Assembly: GCA_021234155.1 (NCBI GenBank)
Contig: JAJEKV010000006.1
Span: forward strand, 5,865,727 to 5,929,726
DNA: 64,000 nt
Reading direction: 5' to 3'
From: Isoetes taiwanensis
Taxonomy: Eukaryota; Streptophyta; Lycopodiopsida; Isoetales; Isoetaceae
The notes beneath the pieces are model-generated. The model worked only from the letters and a program-made list of their open reading frames with translations. It was not told the DNA's origin and searched no databases. A program made the position numbers and the translations under genes. Positions 39,058-49,400 of this stretch are shown here, piece by piece. Position 1 is the stretch's first letter. Every line of letters starts with the position of its first letter.

Positions 39058-39310
39058 GCGTGTATTGAAGCGTGGGCGTTGAACAAAGAGCGTGGCTTTT
39101 GCGTGGGTTGGCATATGGTGGCCCTGGACGTCAGCGTGAGCCTGGCCCGTGGGCTGAGCGTGACCTGTTATCAGCCAGTTAAAAGGCTGGGCGTGGCCCG
39201 TGGCCCGTGGCCGTGGGCGTGAGCGTGGGAATGAGGACCGTGGCTTGGCTTGGCGTGGACCGTGAAGTGTGGCGTGGACTTAATAGCGTGGGCGGTAGCG
39301 TGGCCCGTTA
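39058..39310. repeat. GCGTGG-rich minisatellite inside the LTR element
   Basis: GCGTGG, GGCCCGTGG and GAGCGTG words recur more than fifteen times over 250 bp in a GC-rich block between AT-rich flanks. It probably grew by slippage within the non-coding interior of the LTR element. Confidence 0.75.
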
Positions 39311-40839
39311 TCAACCAGAAATAAGTATGGAAACAGAGCGTGAGGCCAAACTGAAGCTGAACAGAGCCGGCTATGGCGGTGCTGTATCTTTCTGAGGAAA
39401 AGATGCTTCGATGTTTGCAAATCGGCCTTAAGGTTGCTTTGAAGACTGAATATGAAGATGTAGGCCAGAATCTGCTCCTACTGCGTCAAAAATGTGCTCT
39501 TTCTTTGATAACCTTCCTTGTATTTGCAGATGCTTCCGGATAGCAGATGATACTGGAAATGGCGTGGCGGTTTTAGGCTTAGCAAAGGATGGGGGTTGTC
39601 CAAAAAGGGCTCGCCCTCTTGAAGCAAAATAACAGAATGTAGCCTATAAAAATGTTTCTGGTTTAGCATGAATACAGAGCATGATTTGGGATAAAGCTGG
39701 AATAGCTTGCAATCTTGTGATGCACGGCTGGGATAGGTAAAATATGTAATGCTTCCTCTGAATCTGTTTCGACTGCTTGTAAGATGTCTGGCATTTTTTG
39801 AAAAAACAGAGCTGCAATAGAGCGAGGCCACCATATATTTCGGGTGTTCTGATAGAAATAGCTAAAACTGAAGGGCTGGCCCTGAGGTGGTGCCGAAACT
39901 TAAGCTGCCATAGATAGGAACTTGCCACAGAATGCATTGAAGCGGTAGCCATGATTTTCCTTGATTGCATGCAGATCTCGACTGTATTAAGGCACGAATA
40001 TGAGTGCTTTGCTTGAGAAAAACGAAACTGATAGATGAACTGTTCCAAATATGCTGAAGATTGATATGCAATATACTAACACAGTGGGTGATGCAGGATA
40101 GAGACAAGCACCAGAGGACTGTCGCCCATTTGCTCATGAATGAGAGATGGGGGCTAGCCATAGAGCTGGCCCTCTTAAAAAATTGAAGAAGAAGTGAGAC
40201 AAATTTGAGCCCGAATACTTGAAGAAAGCCCTTCCCATCACAGCTGGTGGTGTAAAAACAGAGCTTTGTCCACCATGAATAACTCGGCCAAAACTAATTT
40301 TGCCACTGGTTCAGAACGAACTCTGAGAAAACAGAGCTCAAAAGCACCCAAAAATGTTGCGAAAAGGCAAGAAGAGCCGTTGGGCCTCTTCCTTTCTTGC
40401 TGGTATGCCCAAAAACATGAAGAAGAAAAGATTTTTTTGCTTTGTGCTGTGCAGAAACAAGTGCACAGTTTTGCCCTAATAGAAGATAACAAAACGAATC
40501 AATATATATGTTTTTCTGAGAAGCTTTTTGCAGAGAGGAGTGCTGTCACCACTCCCAAAATCCTGAAACTGCAAACTGTACTTGCTGCACTTGAAAAACA
40601 GAGTCTTGAGAACAGATTTACAAAATTAAGTTTGATCATTTGTAAGAATCACCGCTTGAAAACAAAGGCCTCCAAGCGGATACACAAATCGACTTGGTTG
40701 GGCAAACTAAGGAAACCTAACAGGGGAAGAATAGTATACAAGAAATCGTCAAAACGGGGAAGAATGGGAGCAGCAAGACAACAGCAAACAGCAAGGTTGA
40801 AGAAAGTGATCACGAGCGAACCCGGCATAACGGCGCCAA

Positions 40840-41190
40840 TGTTTGGATTCTTGGCATACACCCTGCAGCAGCAGTCCATGACTGCCGGATGCTACAAAGC
40901 TGCCATGCTCATGATCACAAAACAAGAACAAGACAAGAAATATGTACAAAGAATGAAGGGGAACGTGGCCAAATGAGGCTCTCCAAATATGAGATAAAAC
41001 CTGAGTACAAATGAAGAGGCTCCGGTCTAATATAGTGTAGACCGCAAATCTGAGCCGTACACTAACTAAATCTAATCCCTACACTTATGTTAACCTAATC
41101 ATGCCAAGTGTCAGTCTGCCACCACTGACACCTAACATGTGCATGCACTTAACATGTGCATGCACAATGTTAACCACCAGGTGGTTAACA
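40840..41190 (-). repeat. 5' LTR of the young LTR element
   Basis: A second 351-bp LTR, same boundaries and sequence as the left copy. On minus it is followed at once by the primer-binding-site-like sequence at about 40821-40839. Confidence 0.9.
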
Positions 41191-42700
41191 ATAGATGAGC
41201 AATATTTTGAAGGAACCTTGGGATATGAACCTAAGGAATTGGAAGATCCTTCCAAACGAGCTGCGAAAAGACTGATGGGGCAAATAGCAGCAAAAGAACC
41301 TAAAAAGAAGCCCCCTCCAAAAAGGAAAATCTTGGACATTGGAGGTCAAGGTTCCAAAAGGCCAGAGCTGAAAAAGAAAAGAGCTAAGGCCAAAGCCCAT
41401 GGTGTTTCCATCAAGGACAAGAAGCTTGATAAGACGAACGAAAGAATGGAATCCATTAATGCAAGGAAGCTTGTCAAAGACGTCATGTATTTGCCTGTCA
41501 CAAGCATGAAGCCGCTTTTCTAAAGATGAAGCTGGAGAAAGGCCCTTTCAAATGAAAAGAATTTATGCTGATCATCTGCAGAACTTGAAGGATAGAATCA
41601 GATGTAAATCACTAGCCCACGTAGCACCAATTGTGGTGCTGGTTGACAGACAGCAATGTAAAGTTCCAAAGCTGTATGATAAGAAGCAAGCAGACCGTTA
41701 TACCCATTATGTGCTATGTGGAAATCACATTTTCAAAGCAAGAAGGCAGATCTACAAGGAAAAATTTAACATTAAGTATCTAAATGTGCTTCGTGCTATA
41801 TGTATTGTGGACTGGAAAACGAGGAGGCAAAATTGTTGCAAACAATCATAATGCTGATAATGAATACAAACTAAAGATGAGTTTTGAAGACAAAATTCGG
41901 TTCATGCACAAAGAATATATCTTGTTTAAAGAAAAGTATGGGGATGATCTTAAGAAGTATTCCGTGTGGTTAGAACTAAAAGAGCAATGCGCCATCGAGT
42001 GCTGCTTAAAATATGATGAAATGAGCAAAAGAGAATCACTAGTGGGGCACGACAATTGGTTCTAGCTAGCACTTAGAGAAGGCAGAGTAAGTAAACTATT
42101 GTTTTTTAGCAGCATTTCGTGTTTTTTTGGTTGTCTTTTACTGTTTTATAGTCCCTTATGCCTTCTTGACTGCATTCTGGAATATTTTTTGCACTTTTGT
42201 ATTCTAGAATAGGTTGTCGTGTTGTCTTTTGAGTGGTTGCCTCCATGCTAGGTCAGTTTTTAGTAGTTTAGATTCTTCTGTGCCTTACTACGTGTATTTT
42301 GGAATATACTTCCCACTTTTATTTTCTGAGGCTTTCAGTCAATTTGGGTTTTAGTACTTTAAAGTCTTGTGTGGCTTACAATGTTCTTTTTCTTTGTTTG
42401 AGGTGTGGTTTATTGTTTGTTGGAATGAGTTTTTGTTTTTTAACTAGCACTCTTTATTGCAGATACGAGATCTCCAAAACGAGATTTTTAACATGTATGA
42501 ATCTGGTGAATTAAAATCAAAGGGCAAAGTCTCGGATAAAAAGAAAGGTTCTGATGTTCCAAGAAGGAAATGACCATTACAGCTTGGAGGGAACTTCAAG
42601 GCTTTACTGACTTTGATATTCTTGAGAGGTTACTACAAAAAGTGGTGGATAAGGAATTTACTTTGGAGGAAATGTCCAAGGAGGCACAAGAGAGTTTTTT

Positions 42701-43574
42701 GTTTTCTTCTTGCTTAAACATATTCTGGAATACGCGTTTTAGCTTCCGGTTTTGTTTGCAGTAAAAAAAATGTTATCCATTGCTAAACTTCTTCAATGGA
42801 GCAACTAAATATTGAATCTTGAGAAAGATGCAAGGAGCTATATTCGATTGCCACTTCTGAGCATTATTCAATATGCTCCAAATTTGAGGCTAGTTATGCA
42901 TTTTTCCTCTTGTTAACTAGTCTATTTCGATGTTCAATAACTTGAAGTACTTTCTTTCAGAACAAAAAGAAAAACAAGGACCTCCCTGAGGGCTTTTTGC
43001 ACATTTGACAGAATAGCAAAAGAAGAAAGGATTCTCATTGATAGAAGGATCATTCGTGCGGAGCAATCTGAGTATGAACAATTCATATTATTTGACCAAA
43101 ATAATCTGTATACTATAGTTTAAGGGGATTGTACTCATCTGGTTAGGACTATTAACCACATAACTTTACACTGATTATTGCAGATATTCCCTATGTATTT
43201 AAGATTAGAGGCATCGGATATGACGATTCCCCCCTTTAAGCATCAAGAATTTTTGGATTTTATAAATATCTGAAGCAAATAACAACAACTAAACAACTGG
43301 AGGCTTGTAGTGTTTAAGTATGCAAGCTGGACTGATTGAAGTGAGCTTCAAGAAGAATTTTACTTCTCTAGAACAGGCAGGCTATGAGAATTTTTACTTG
43401 TTTTGTCATCTTCAAGATTTTGAAACGTTTGTTTCAAAAGACTTGTTTCAGATGAATGTCTTTTCTTCCATATTCTAGAATAAGAAACTTTTTGGCTTTT
43501 ACCTTACAAGTTAACTGTTTAAAAATTTTAGGTGCAAATCTAATATCAATCACCATGGTGGAGGTCTAAGGATA
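42701..43574 (+). other. Intron-like and exon-like DNA of the ParB/methylase locus
   Basis: Short coding-like pieces (RAFCTFDRIAKEERILIDRR near 42985-43045; IEVSFKKNFTSLEQAGYENF near 43330) lie between AT-rich spacers. They are on + like the flanking blocks, but I cannot assign a domain. TATTCTGGAATA-type dyads occur near 42720 and 43468. Confidence 0.35.
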
Positions 43575-44430
43575 TCAAGTAAAGTGGCGAAATTACATGT
43601 AGCTGGAGCTTCGATGGCAAAAGAACAATGGAGCACTTCAACATTGCTCTCTGCTCTGACTTCTCTGGAACGTCACATTATTTACTTCCAGAAGGTGGTG
43701 GCTATGGATGAAGCCCGGCTGCCCAACCTTGCTTTGGCAGTGGCGATGGGCCCGCAGCGACTCAAAGCCTGCTGGAAAGACAAGCAAGCCCAGTGGTTCT
43801 CGCAATGGAATGTGCAGGCACACAGATGTGGATCAGTGCATACACCGAAGGAACGCGCTGCCTTGAAGCAGTACTTGGATGCTTGCTTCATGGCCAAGCT
43901 TTGGGATGCAGAGGCCCTGTCACATGTCAAGGTGGCAAATTATCGACAGCAGGTTAATCCCATGCTCACGAGGGGCCCACACCACTAGCGCGTGAGGACA
44001 GAGTCTGTCAGTGCTGTCAACAGGGCGCCATTGAGGATGAAAGTCACGCCCTCCAGGCCTGTCCGGCGTACGAGCATATCCGGGCTCGGTATGCTCGGTT
44101 AGTTGTGCCCCATCAGGCCTTGCATGAGCTACTGAGCACGGCCTCTGTAGGCTTGTTGGGATCGTACCTCCGGGAGGTAATAGATACGCGGACTCAGTTA
44201 TGCCCCCCTGTCCGACATTAACCTCAGCTGTACTTGTGATTATGTATATAACTGTGCAGTATGTCAGCATCCTTATTGCTACTAAGGTTTTTCCCCCGAA
44301 AACCCTTCGGGGCGGGGGTTTTTTAATCCTGGTAGTAATACGCCTGCTGCTCTCTCTTTGTACTTGGGTCCCATAGGCCAGTTGGTCTCCGTGGACGATA
44401 AAATCATATTCTATTCTATTCTATTCTAAT
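43575..44430 (+). mobile_element. LINE family B, 3' fragment with (ATTCT)n tail
   Basis: A plus-strand 5'-truncated copy. A 134-codon frame (43584-43985) is followed in another frame by the zinc-knuckle end VCQCCQQGAIEDESHALQAC and a stop near 44221. The 3' UTR has the GAAAACCC-TTC-GGGGCGGGGG stem-loop and GGTCTCCGTGGACGATAAAA, then ATTCT pentamers (about 44408-44429). It shares GAIEDESH and the 3' end with the copy at 31.1-34.6 kb and the fragment at 21.7 kb. It lies between the ParB-like and methylase-like blocks. The 5' boundary is approximate. Confidence 0.85.
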
Positions 44431-44489
44431 GTGTTAGAGTTTCCAGTAATGTTGCAGAAGCTGCAGGACCCAAATGCATAAGATAGAAT

Positions 44490-44760
44490 TGTTAATTGCT
44501 ATTAGAAGTTCCTGAAGCTTATAAACAAACTTATTGACATGTTTTCACGTCAAGGAGTTTGGGTTTTGGATGCTTTCTCGGGCTCTAGTACTGCCATTGC
44601 TTGTAAAAAAGGGGGCAAAACTGTGTGGCTATCGACATCGACAAGGAGGTTGGCAGTTCATAAAAATGAGACTGGTTGCCCTACCTACTCTTCCTGATGA
44701 GAACGAAAAGCTAGAAGCTAAGTCCTCGCTAATTATGCCAAAATGACATCCTTGGAAGTT
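44490..44760 (+). pseudogene. DNA N4/N6-methyltransferase-like C-terminal fragment
   Basis: A + frame reads KFLKLINKLIDMFSRQG then VWVLDAFSGSSTAIACKKGG. This matches the SAM-binding motif region near the C-terminus of beta-class DNA N4-cytosine/N6-adenine methyltransferases (VLDPFsGSGTT.iAc...gr). After GGKT a one-base shift restores AIDIDKEVGS, the usual acidic strand after it. The catalytic DPPY/NPPY motif was not found in the preceding 2 kb. Bacterial and phage proteins often fuse a ParB-like domain to such a methylase, which fits the ParB-like block upstream on the same strand. The frameshift and missing catalytic motif suggest a relic. Confidence 0.5.
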
Positions 44761-45270
44761 CAGCCTCCTTCGACAAGCTCCATAAAAGACGTGCCCTCTT
44801 TTGTGGAACTGCAAGCAATGGCTCTTGTGATCCTCCTTAAAGCCACAGGCGAAGACGTAAACTTGGAGAAGCAGCCATAACTAACCAGGGGCAGCCATCC
44901 TCAAGCTGAGTTGTAGCAGAAGAGTATGAAAGTAATCTTTGAGTTAATATCTATCTAATATTCCTCGTGAAGCTCAATTCTAGCTTCTATTATCGATGGA
45001 TTTTAGGTCATGTTGGTAATCTTTATAATTGTTTGACTCAAATTTCAATGTTTTTTTTCCTTGCTTCCTAGTTAGAACTATCATTGTTAAGTTTTAGCCA
45101 ATTTTGAGCATGTTATACGATGATAGACCACTAGTAATCTTCTCAAAGGGTGAAAAACACTAAAAGAAAAACCAAATCCTCTTAACATCTCCAGTGTCAT
45201 CCTGAAAAGGCCATTTTCAGGAGCATAGTGTGTTTTTTAAAGGGAATCTTGAAACATGAGTGCTACAACA
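44761..45270. other. No supported gene
   Basis: No domain recognised. The first part may be the end of the methylase-like locus; the second leads into the Helitron helicase relic. Confidence 0.4.
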
Positions 45271-45507
45271 TCCATACACCCAGCATTTGCAATGACAATA
45301 AATAAAGTACAAGGGCAAATATTACGATAATTAGAACTTTACTTGCCAAGACATGTCTTTGAAAATGGACAACTCTACGTAGCACTATCAAGAGCATGCC
45401 AACAACAAGACATCAAAGTACTTATCATCGACCAGCAAGGACAATCACTCAATCACGAGGGAATTGCAATATACATGGTAGACGTAGTATATAGAGAGGC
45501 CCTATGA
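45271..45507 (+). pseudogene. Helitron/PIF1-type helicase C-terminal relic
   Basis: The + frame HPAFAMTINKVQGQILR, one in-frame TAA, then LELYLPRHVFENGQLYVALS and RACQQQDIKVL matches the last helicase motifs (AMTINKSQGQT, HGQLYVALSR) of Helitron-encoded PIF1-like helicases. Only about 75 codons remain, ending at TGA (45505-45507). No Rep domain or Helitron end was identified nearby. Confidence 0.75.
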
Positions 45508-46930
45508 AATCAACCATCACTCATCCACTCCAACTCACATTTCAACAAACAATATCACACTTCTTACTCTTACTTGCTTTCTATTGACAACTAATACTTT
45601 CCCAATGTGCTTTAACAGAGCCATACATGAATCTTGTAGCAAAATTGCATACAAGCAAGATGAGATAGAGGCTGCCTCCAAAAAAATAGACACCTTCTCT
45701 ATGTATTGCAGCATCGCATTCACATTACAGCAAAGCACAAGACCAGGTTGTTGTATCTCACTTGCATCATATACAAAAAATATCGTTCTGTTTCTACCAT
45801 TCCGATACTTATATACTATAGCAAACTCCTACCTTGCTGTCAACAATGAGCATCGTTGCGGTGACATAAAATATACATCTTATCCAAAGCTTCATAGGGC
45901 TATGACATGGACACGTTCCACTACATAAAAATCTCTACTAAGTCTTTGATCCTAAAGATGAAGAACAAATTATGGATTCTACTTCACCATACTCTTTCCA
46001 ACACATAATACCCACTTGCTGTTCATCTGTGATTGAAAAACCAAGTTTACTTATGCATAATTGTAAGTTATTGAACTCCTGAAGTCCATATCGCAAAATC
46101 GTGTAAGCAATTAGGTTTTTTTATTCATTTTTCCCCATAACTGTTCTGCTTTTTTCAAGTTCAAACCAACTCCCAGAACTACTTTAACGGTTCAAACAGG
46201 TTGGGAGGCTTTTTAAACACCATTATGTACAATGATAAGCTCCAGTAATCTGCTCAAAAGAATTGCCTCAATTTGTCTAATGATTTCTCAATTCTACTGC
46301 TTTCCAAATGAAATCTACTTATTCTTAACTGTTAAATGCCAGGGCCTAAAGTTATCTAAATCCATATGTTTCTATCTTCCAAGTGTCTCTACTGCATACA
46401 TGCATTCATGGCCCTATTAATAATCTTCAAAACTGAATTTTATCAAGCTAGATATAGCATGCGCAAATGCAAACACAGGAAAGAATAAGAGTTAGTTGAG
46501 TTGCACAGACTGCTACAGAGGCAAGTGAAGCATGCGTCTAGTAAGCAAGACTCCTCTCTCCTATTTCCCTCCATCTTAATAATCAATTTTGCAACATCAT
46601 CATAATGCGTTCAGATTAAACAACACTATTTGTAGGTTATTATACACATTACAGTCTACTGTGTTTTCCACTTACTAGCTTCCTTATAGCTATCTGCCAC
46701 AGATAGTTATAGTAGACAAAGTGAATGGACTAAAAAGGCTTGCACAAGGTACACCCTCTCACCTAGGCAAGCTCTCCTCTCTCCAACCCCCTATTATTAT
46801 TTAATGTCCCTTGGGAGTGGACATTGAAAGAATAATAGGCAATGGGTTCTTAACCTTGATACTTATCTTGTTAATCCTAGACATGAATATCTTGATGCTA
46901 TTAGTGTTGCGACTATGTAGAATGGTAGAG
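45508..46930. other. No supported gene
   Basis: One 114-codon + frame (45584-45928) shows no recognised domain. The rest is AT-rich and may be transposon-derived flank. Confidence 0.4.
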
Positions 46931-47260
46931 TGTAACATTTGAAAGTCACCAATTCATTGTCGCTGGAAAGAATTTTTCTGCTTATGAGCAGGAGTCATTA
47001 GCTATAGTTCACGTTCAAATTCAAGAAATATTACCTTAGAAATGAATGTGAGTTTGTGGTTATATTGATCATAAATGATTAATTTCCTAGAAAGCAAAGC
47101 TGCAAGCAAGCTAGATTGTTTTTCTTCCTTTTTTAGTGTCATTATCACTTTTTGAACATACTCCAAGGAACAACAATCTTGTCGTTGATGCTTTCACCAG
47201 AATTGGAAAGTGAATATATAGTTTGATGTGTACCCCAAGGATCTTTGAGGGAAAAACCTT
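46931..47260 (+). pseudogene. Ty3/gypsy RNase H relic (plus strand)
   Basis: The fragment FIVAGKNFSAYEQESLAIVH, then a tyrosine-rich segment, then (after frame changes) NNLVVDAFTRIGK matches the end of Ty3/gypsy RNase H (SAYE.E.LA.V ... N.VADALSR). It is in opposite orientation to the Ty3 pol remnant just to the right, so it derives from a different insertion or an inversion. Confidence 0.6.
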
Positions 47261-47439
47261 AGTAGTAATAGGCTTGTTGACAAAAAGGATGTGCACATGT
47301 TCCTGCCATCAAGTTTTATGATGCGCCCTATGTGATCTGAATCACTTAAGAGGATGTTCTATTAGCATAGTCTAAAGGATGATGTGCAAAAATATATTGA
47401 GAGCATATGGAACATGCTAGCAGGTTAAGGCAGATCAAG

Positions 47440-49400
47440 ACTAGATTCTAGAATGCGTATTACCTCCCATTTGGCATTTGGCACTGCCAAAGGTTCTAGC
47501 GCTCCTGACATTCTAAGTTGTTCTGCCTTTGTTTGCTGACATAACTAACACTCATGAATGTATCTTGCTATCTACCTCTTCATGCCTGGCCAGTAATAGC
47601 TATTCCTTATCTTGAAGTAGGTTTTCATGTAACCCACGTTGACTTTTGGACTATATCTTTCTCACTCCCGAAGATTCTGGAACGCATAATTTATTTTTAT
47701 GATCAGTTTTCCTAGGTTGTACACTATTTCAAAGTTGTACTCCTCCAAAAATTCTATGTATCTTCTGTCTTAAGTTCAAATGAAATTGGGTGAAAACATA
47801 TTGGAGACTTCGATGGTCGGTCTCCAATTGGAACCTCCTTCCCAATAAAAAGTGTCTTTAAATCATTAGTGCTCTTACAACTGCTAGCAGCTCCTGATCG
47901 TGAGTTGGGTAGTAAGTCTCGACATCGTTCATCTTCCAAGAGTCACATGCTACGACTCTTGCCTTTTGCATTAGCACTGCTCTGGTCGCAATCTTGATAA
48001 CATCCATTGCTACCAACTTATCCTTCGCTGAATCTGGCAATGTTAGAACTGGGGCGGTAATGCTTCTTTGAGCTTCTCAAATCCTACTTGTGCCTTATTG
48101 TGCCGATGATACACCCAGTTCTTTATATTTTTCCGTTAGTGGTGCTACTATCTTGGCAAAGTTCTTGACAAACTTTCATAATAACCTGCCAAGCCCAATA
48201 AACTTCTCACCTTGTACACATTCTTCAGTGCCGACCATTCAATTACTGCCTAAATCTTTGCGGGGTCCATGGAGATCCTGTCGTCTGATGTGACATATCC
48301 CAATACTCTACCCGACACTTTGATAGCTTCTTTAGAGTTGATGCCTCCTCAGCTTCTCAAATGCCCATCTTAAATGTTGGACGTGCTCGTCCAGGACCTT
48401 ACTATACACCAAGATGTCATCGAAGAATATAATGACAAAGATGTCGAGAAACTTATGAAATATATCATTCATGAGCTTATGAATGTTGCTAGAGCATTGG
48501 ACAGTCTGAATGATGTCATCATGAATTCGTAGTAGCCGTACCTCATTCTGAATGCTGTCTTGTGGATGTCTTCCTCCTTTTTTCTGATTTGGTGATAGCC
48601 CAATCTCAAATCTATTTGGATGACCTCTTTATCTGCTATTTCAATGATCCTCTTGTTGGTGCCGTCAATGTTACTTTTTGCTTCCCACAATCGATCGGTG
48701 CTTTTGCTAGAATAAGGTACTCCATACCTATGATGAGGTCGTATTTTCCTATATTCATTTTTTTTGCTCCCATTTCAAATTGACACCTGGCAAGTCTATA
48801 TTGAAGTCCATCCTCTTGCTTGTTGTGTGTTTGATTGCCCCACTTGCTAACACTACTGGTTTGGGTTTTGACTTTAAGGTTTTAAGCTTAAGCATCTCGG
48901 CCATTCTTGGCGAAGCAAAGTTATTGATGCTTCCCGTGTCTATGAGGATTATAAATAACTTGGCTGCTATTTTACCAATGGTGGATATTACTTGATACTG
49001 ACTTTCAGTGTTTTCCGTATCAATGGCAGCAAATAGGTGACACTCACCCTGGATACACTCAGGGGCTTCCTCGTTGTCGTCCTCTGGTGGAGTCTCCCAT
49101 ACTCTTTACTTTGCAAGAATTGCGTTCAGCACAAAGGGACAGTCGTGTGTTCCCAGACTAGAAACACCTAGAGCAAGCTACTTTTCTATGCATTCTTGCA
49201 TTTTCTCCTTCGGAATTGAATTCAAAAAATGCTTCACTGCCTTGGAGTAATTGGATTCTCCTGCTTGGACTTTGTCCTTGAAAGTTACCTGCTTTTTGTG
49301 TTGCTGCTTCCCATAATTTGTAGTATACGGGCTCCTAGTAGCTGCCAAATTGTTTGCCCTTGGATTATAAGCTCCCGAGCTTTTTCTCCTCATCTCGTTT
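47440..49400 (-). pseudogene. Ty3/gypsy gag-pol remnant
   Basis: Minus order: gag end (49393-49178, with a degenerate zinc knuckle near 49150), protease (LIDTGSINNFASPRMAEMLK, about 48960-48860), and reverse transcriptase ([34 protein letters not shown]). FFDDILVYSK (about 48410) replaces the usual Y-I-D-D. RNase H follows (YYPTHDQELLAVVRALMI, 48040-47858), then the integrase zinc-binding start (YYWPGMKR..IHEC.LCQQTK, about 47600-47520). PR-RT-RH-IN is the Ty3/gypsy order. Multiple stops and frame changes show an old inactive copy. No LTRs were located. Confidence 0.85.

Larger units (their letters stand above)
38356..41190 (-). mobile_element. Young non-autonomous LTR retrotransposon
   Basis: Left LTR 38356-38706 and right LTR 40840-41190 are each 351 bp, start TGTTTGG and end GGTTAACA on +, and look identical by eye. 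On minus the polypurine tract TTTTAGGGGGAGGCAG abuts the left LTR. A primer-binding-site-like TTGGCGCCGTTATGCCGGG (similar to the tRNA-Asp type) abuts the right one, so the element runs on minus. Flanking 5-mers ATACA and ATAGA are a possible duplication with one change. The internal 2.1 kb has no gag or pol, so it depends on another element. Identical LTRs indicate a recent insertion into the ParB/methylase locus. Confidence 0.9.
38093..42700 (+). pseudogene. Disrupted locus with ParB/sulfiredoxin-like domain
   Basis: Coding-like + strand blocks interrupted by an LTR element. The left block (38093-38344) encodes ALLEALYTYITHSINKDRLY and an acidic end. After the LTR element (38356-41190) come a lysine-rich part (AKEPKKKPPPKRKILDIGGQ, 41191-41523) and HVAPIVVLVDRQQ..YVLCGNHIFKAR (about 41600-41750). 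With frame changes this continues as CGLENEEAK and VANNHNADNEYKLKMSFEDK (to 42086, GTAAGT donor). An exon from 42473 encodes RDLQNEIFNMYESG and, after a frame change, WRELQGFTDFDILERLLQKV. The P-V-V..GNH..A..GL..EA..NNHN order resembles ParB/Srx-fold domains, which bind DNA or nucleotides. At least four frame changes make it a pseudogene unless the assembly is wrong. A methylase-like end lies downstream at 44.5 kb. Confidence 0.45.

Noticed and set aside
40266-40976. 236-codon + strand open frame inside the LTR element
   Set aside because: It runs antisense to the element, through the primer-binding site and into the right LTR, with no domain; probably chance.
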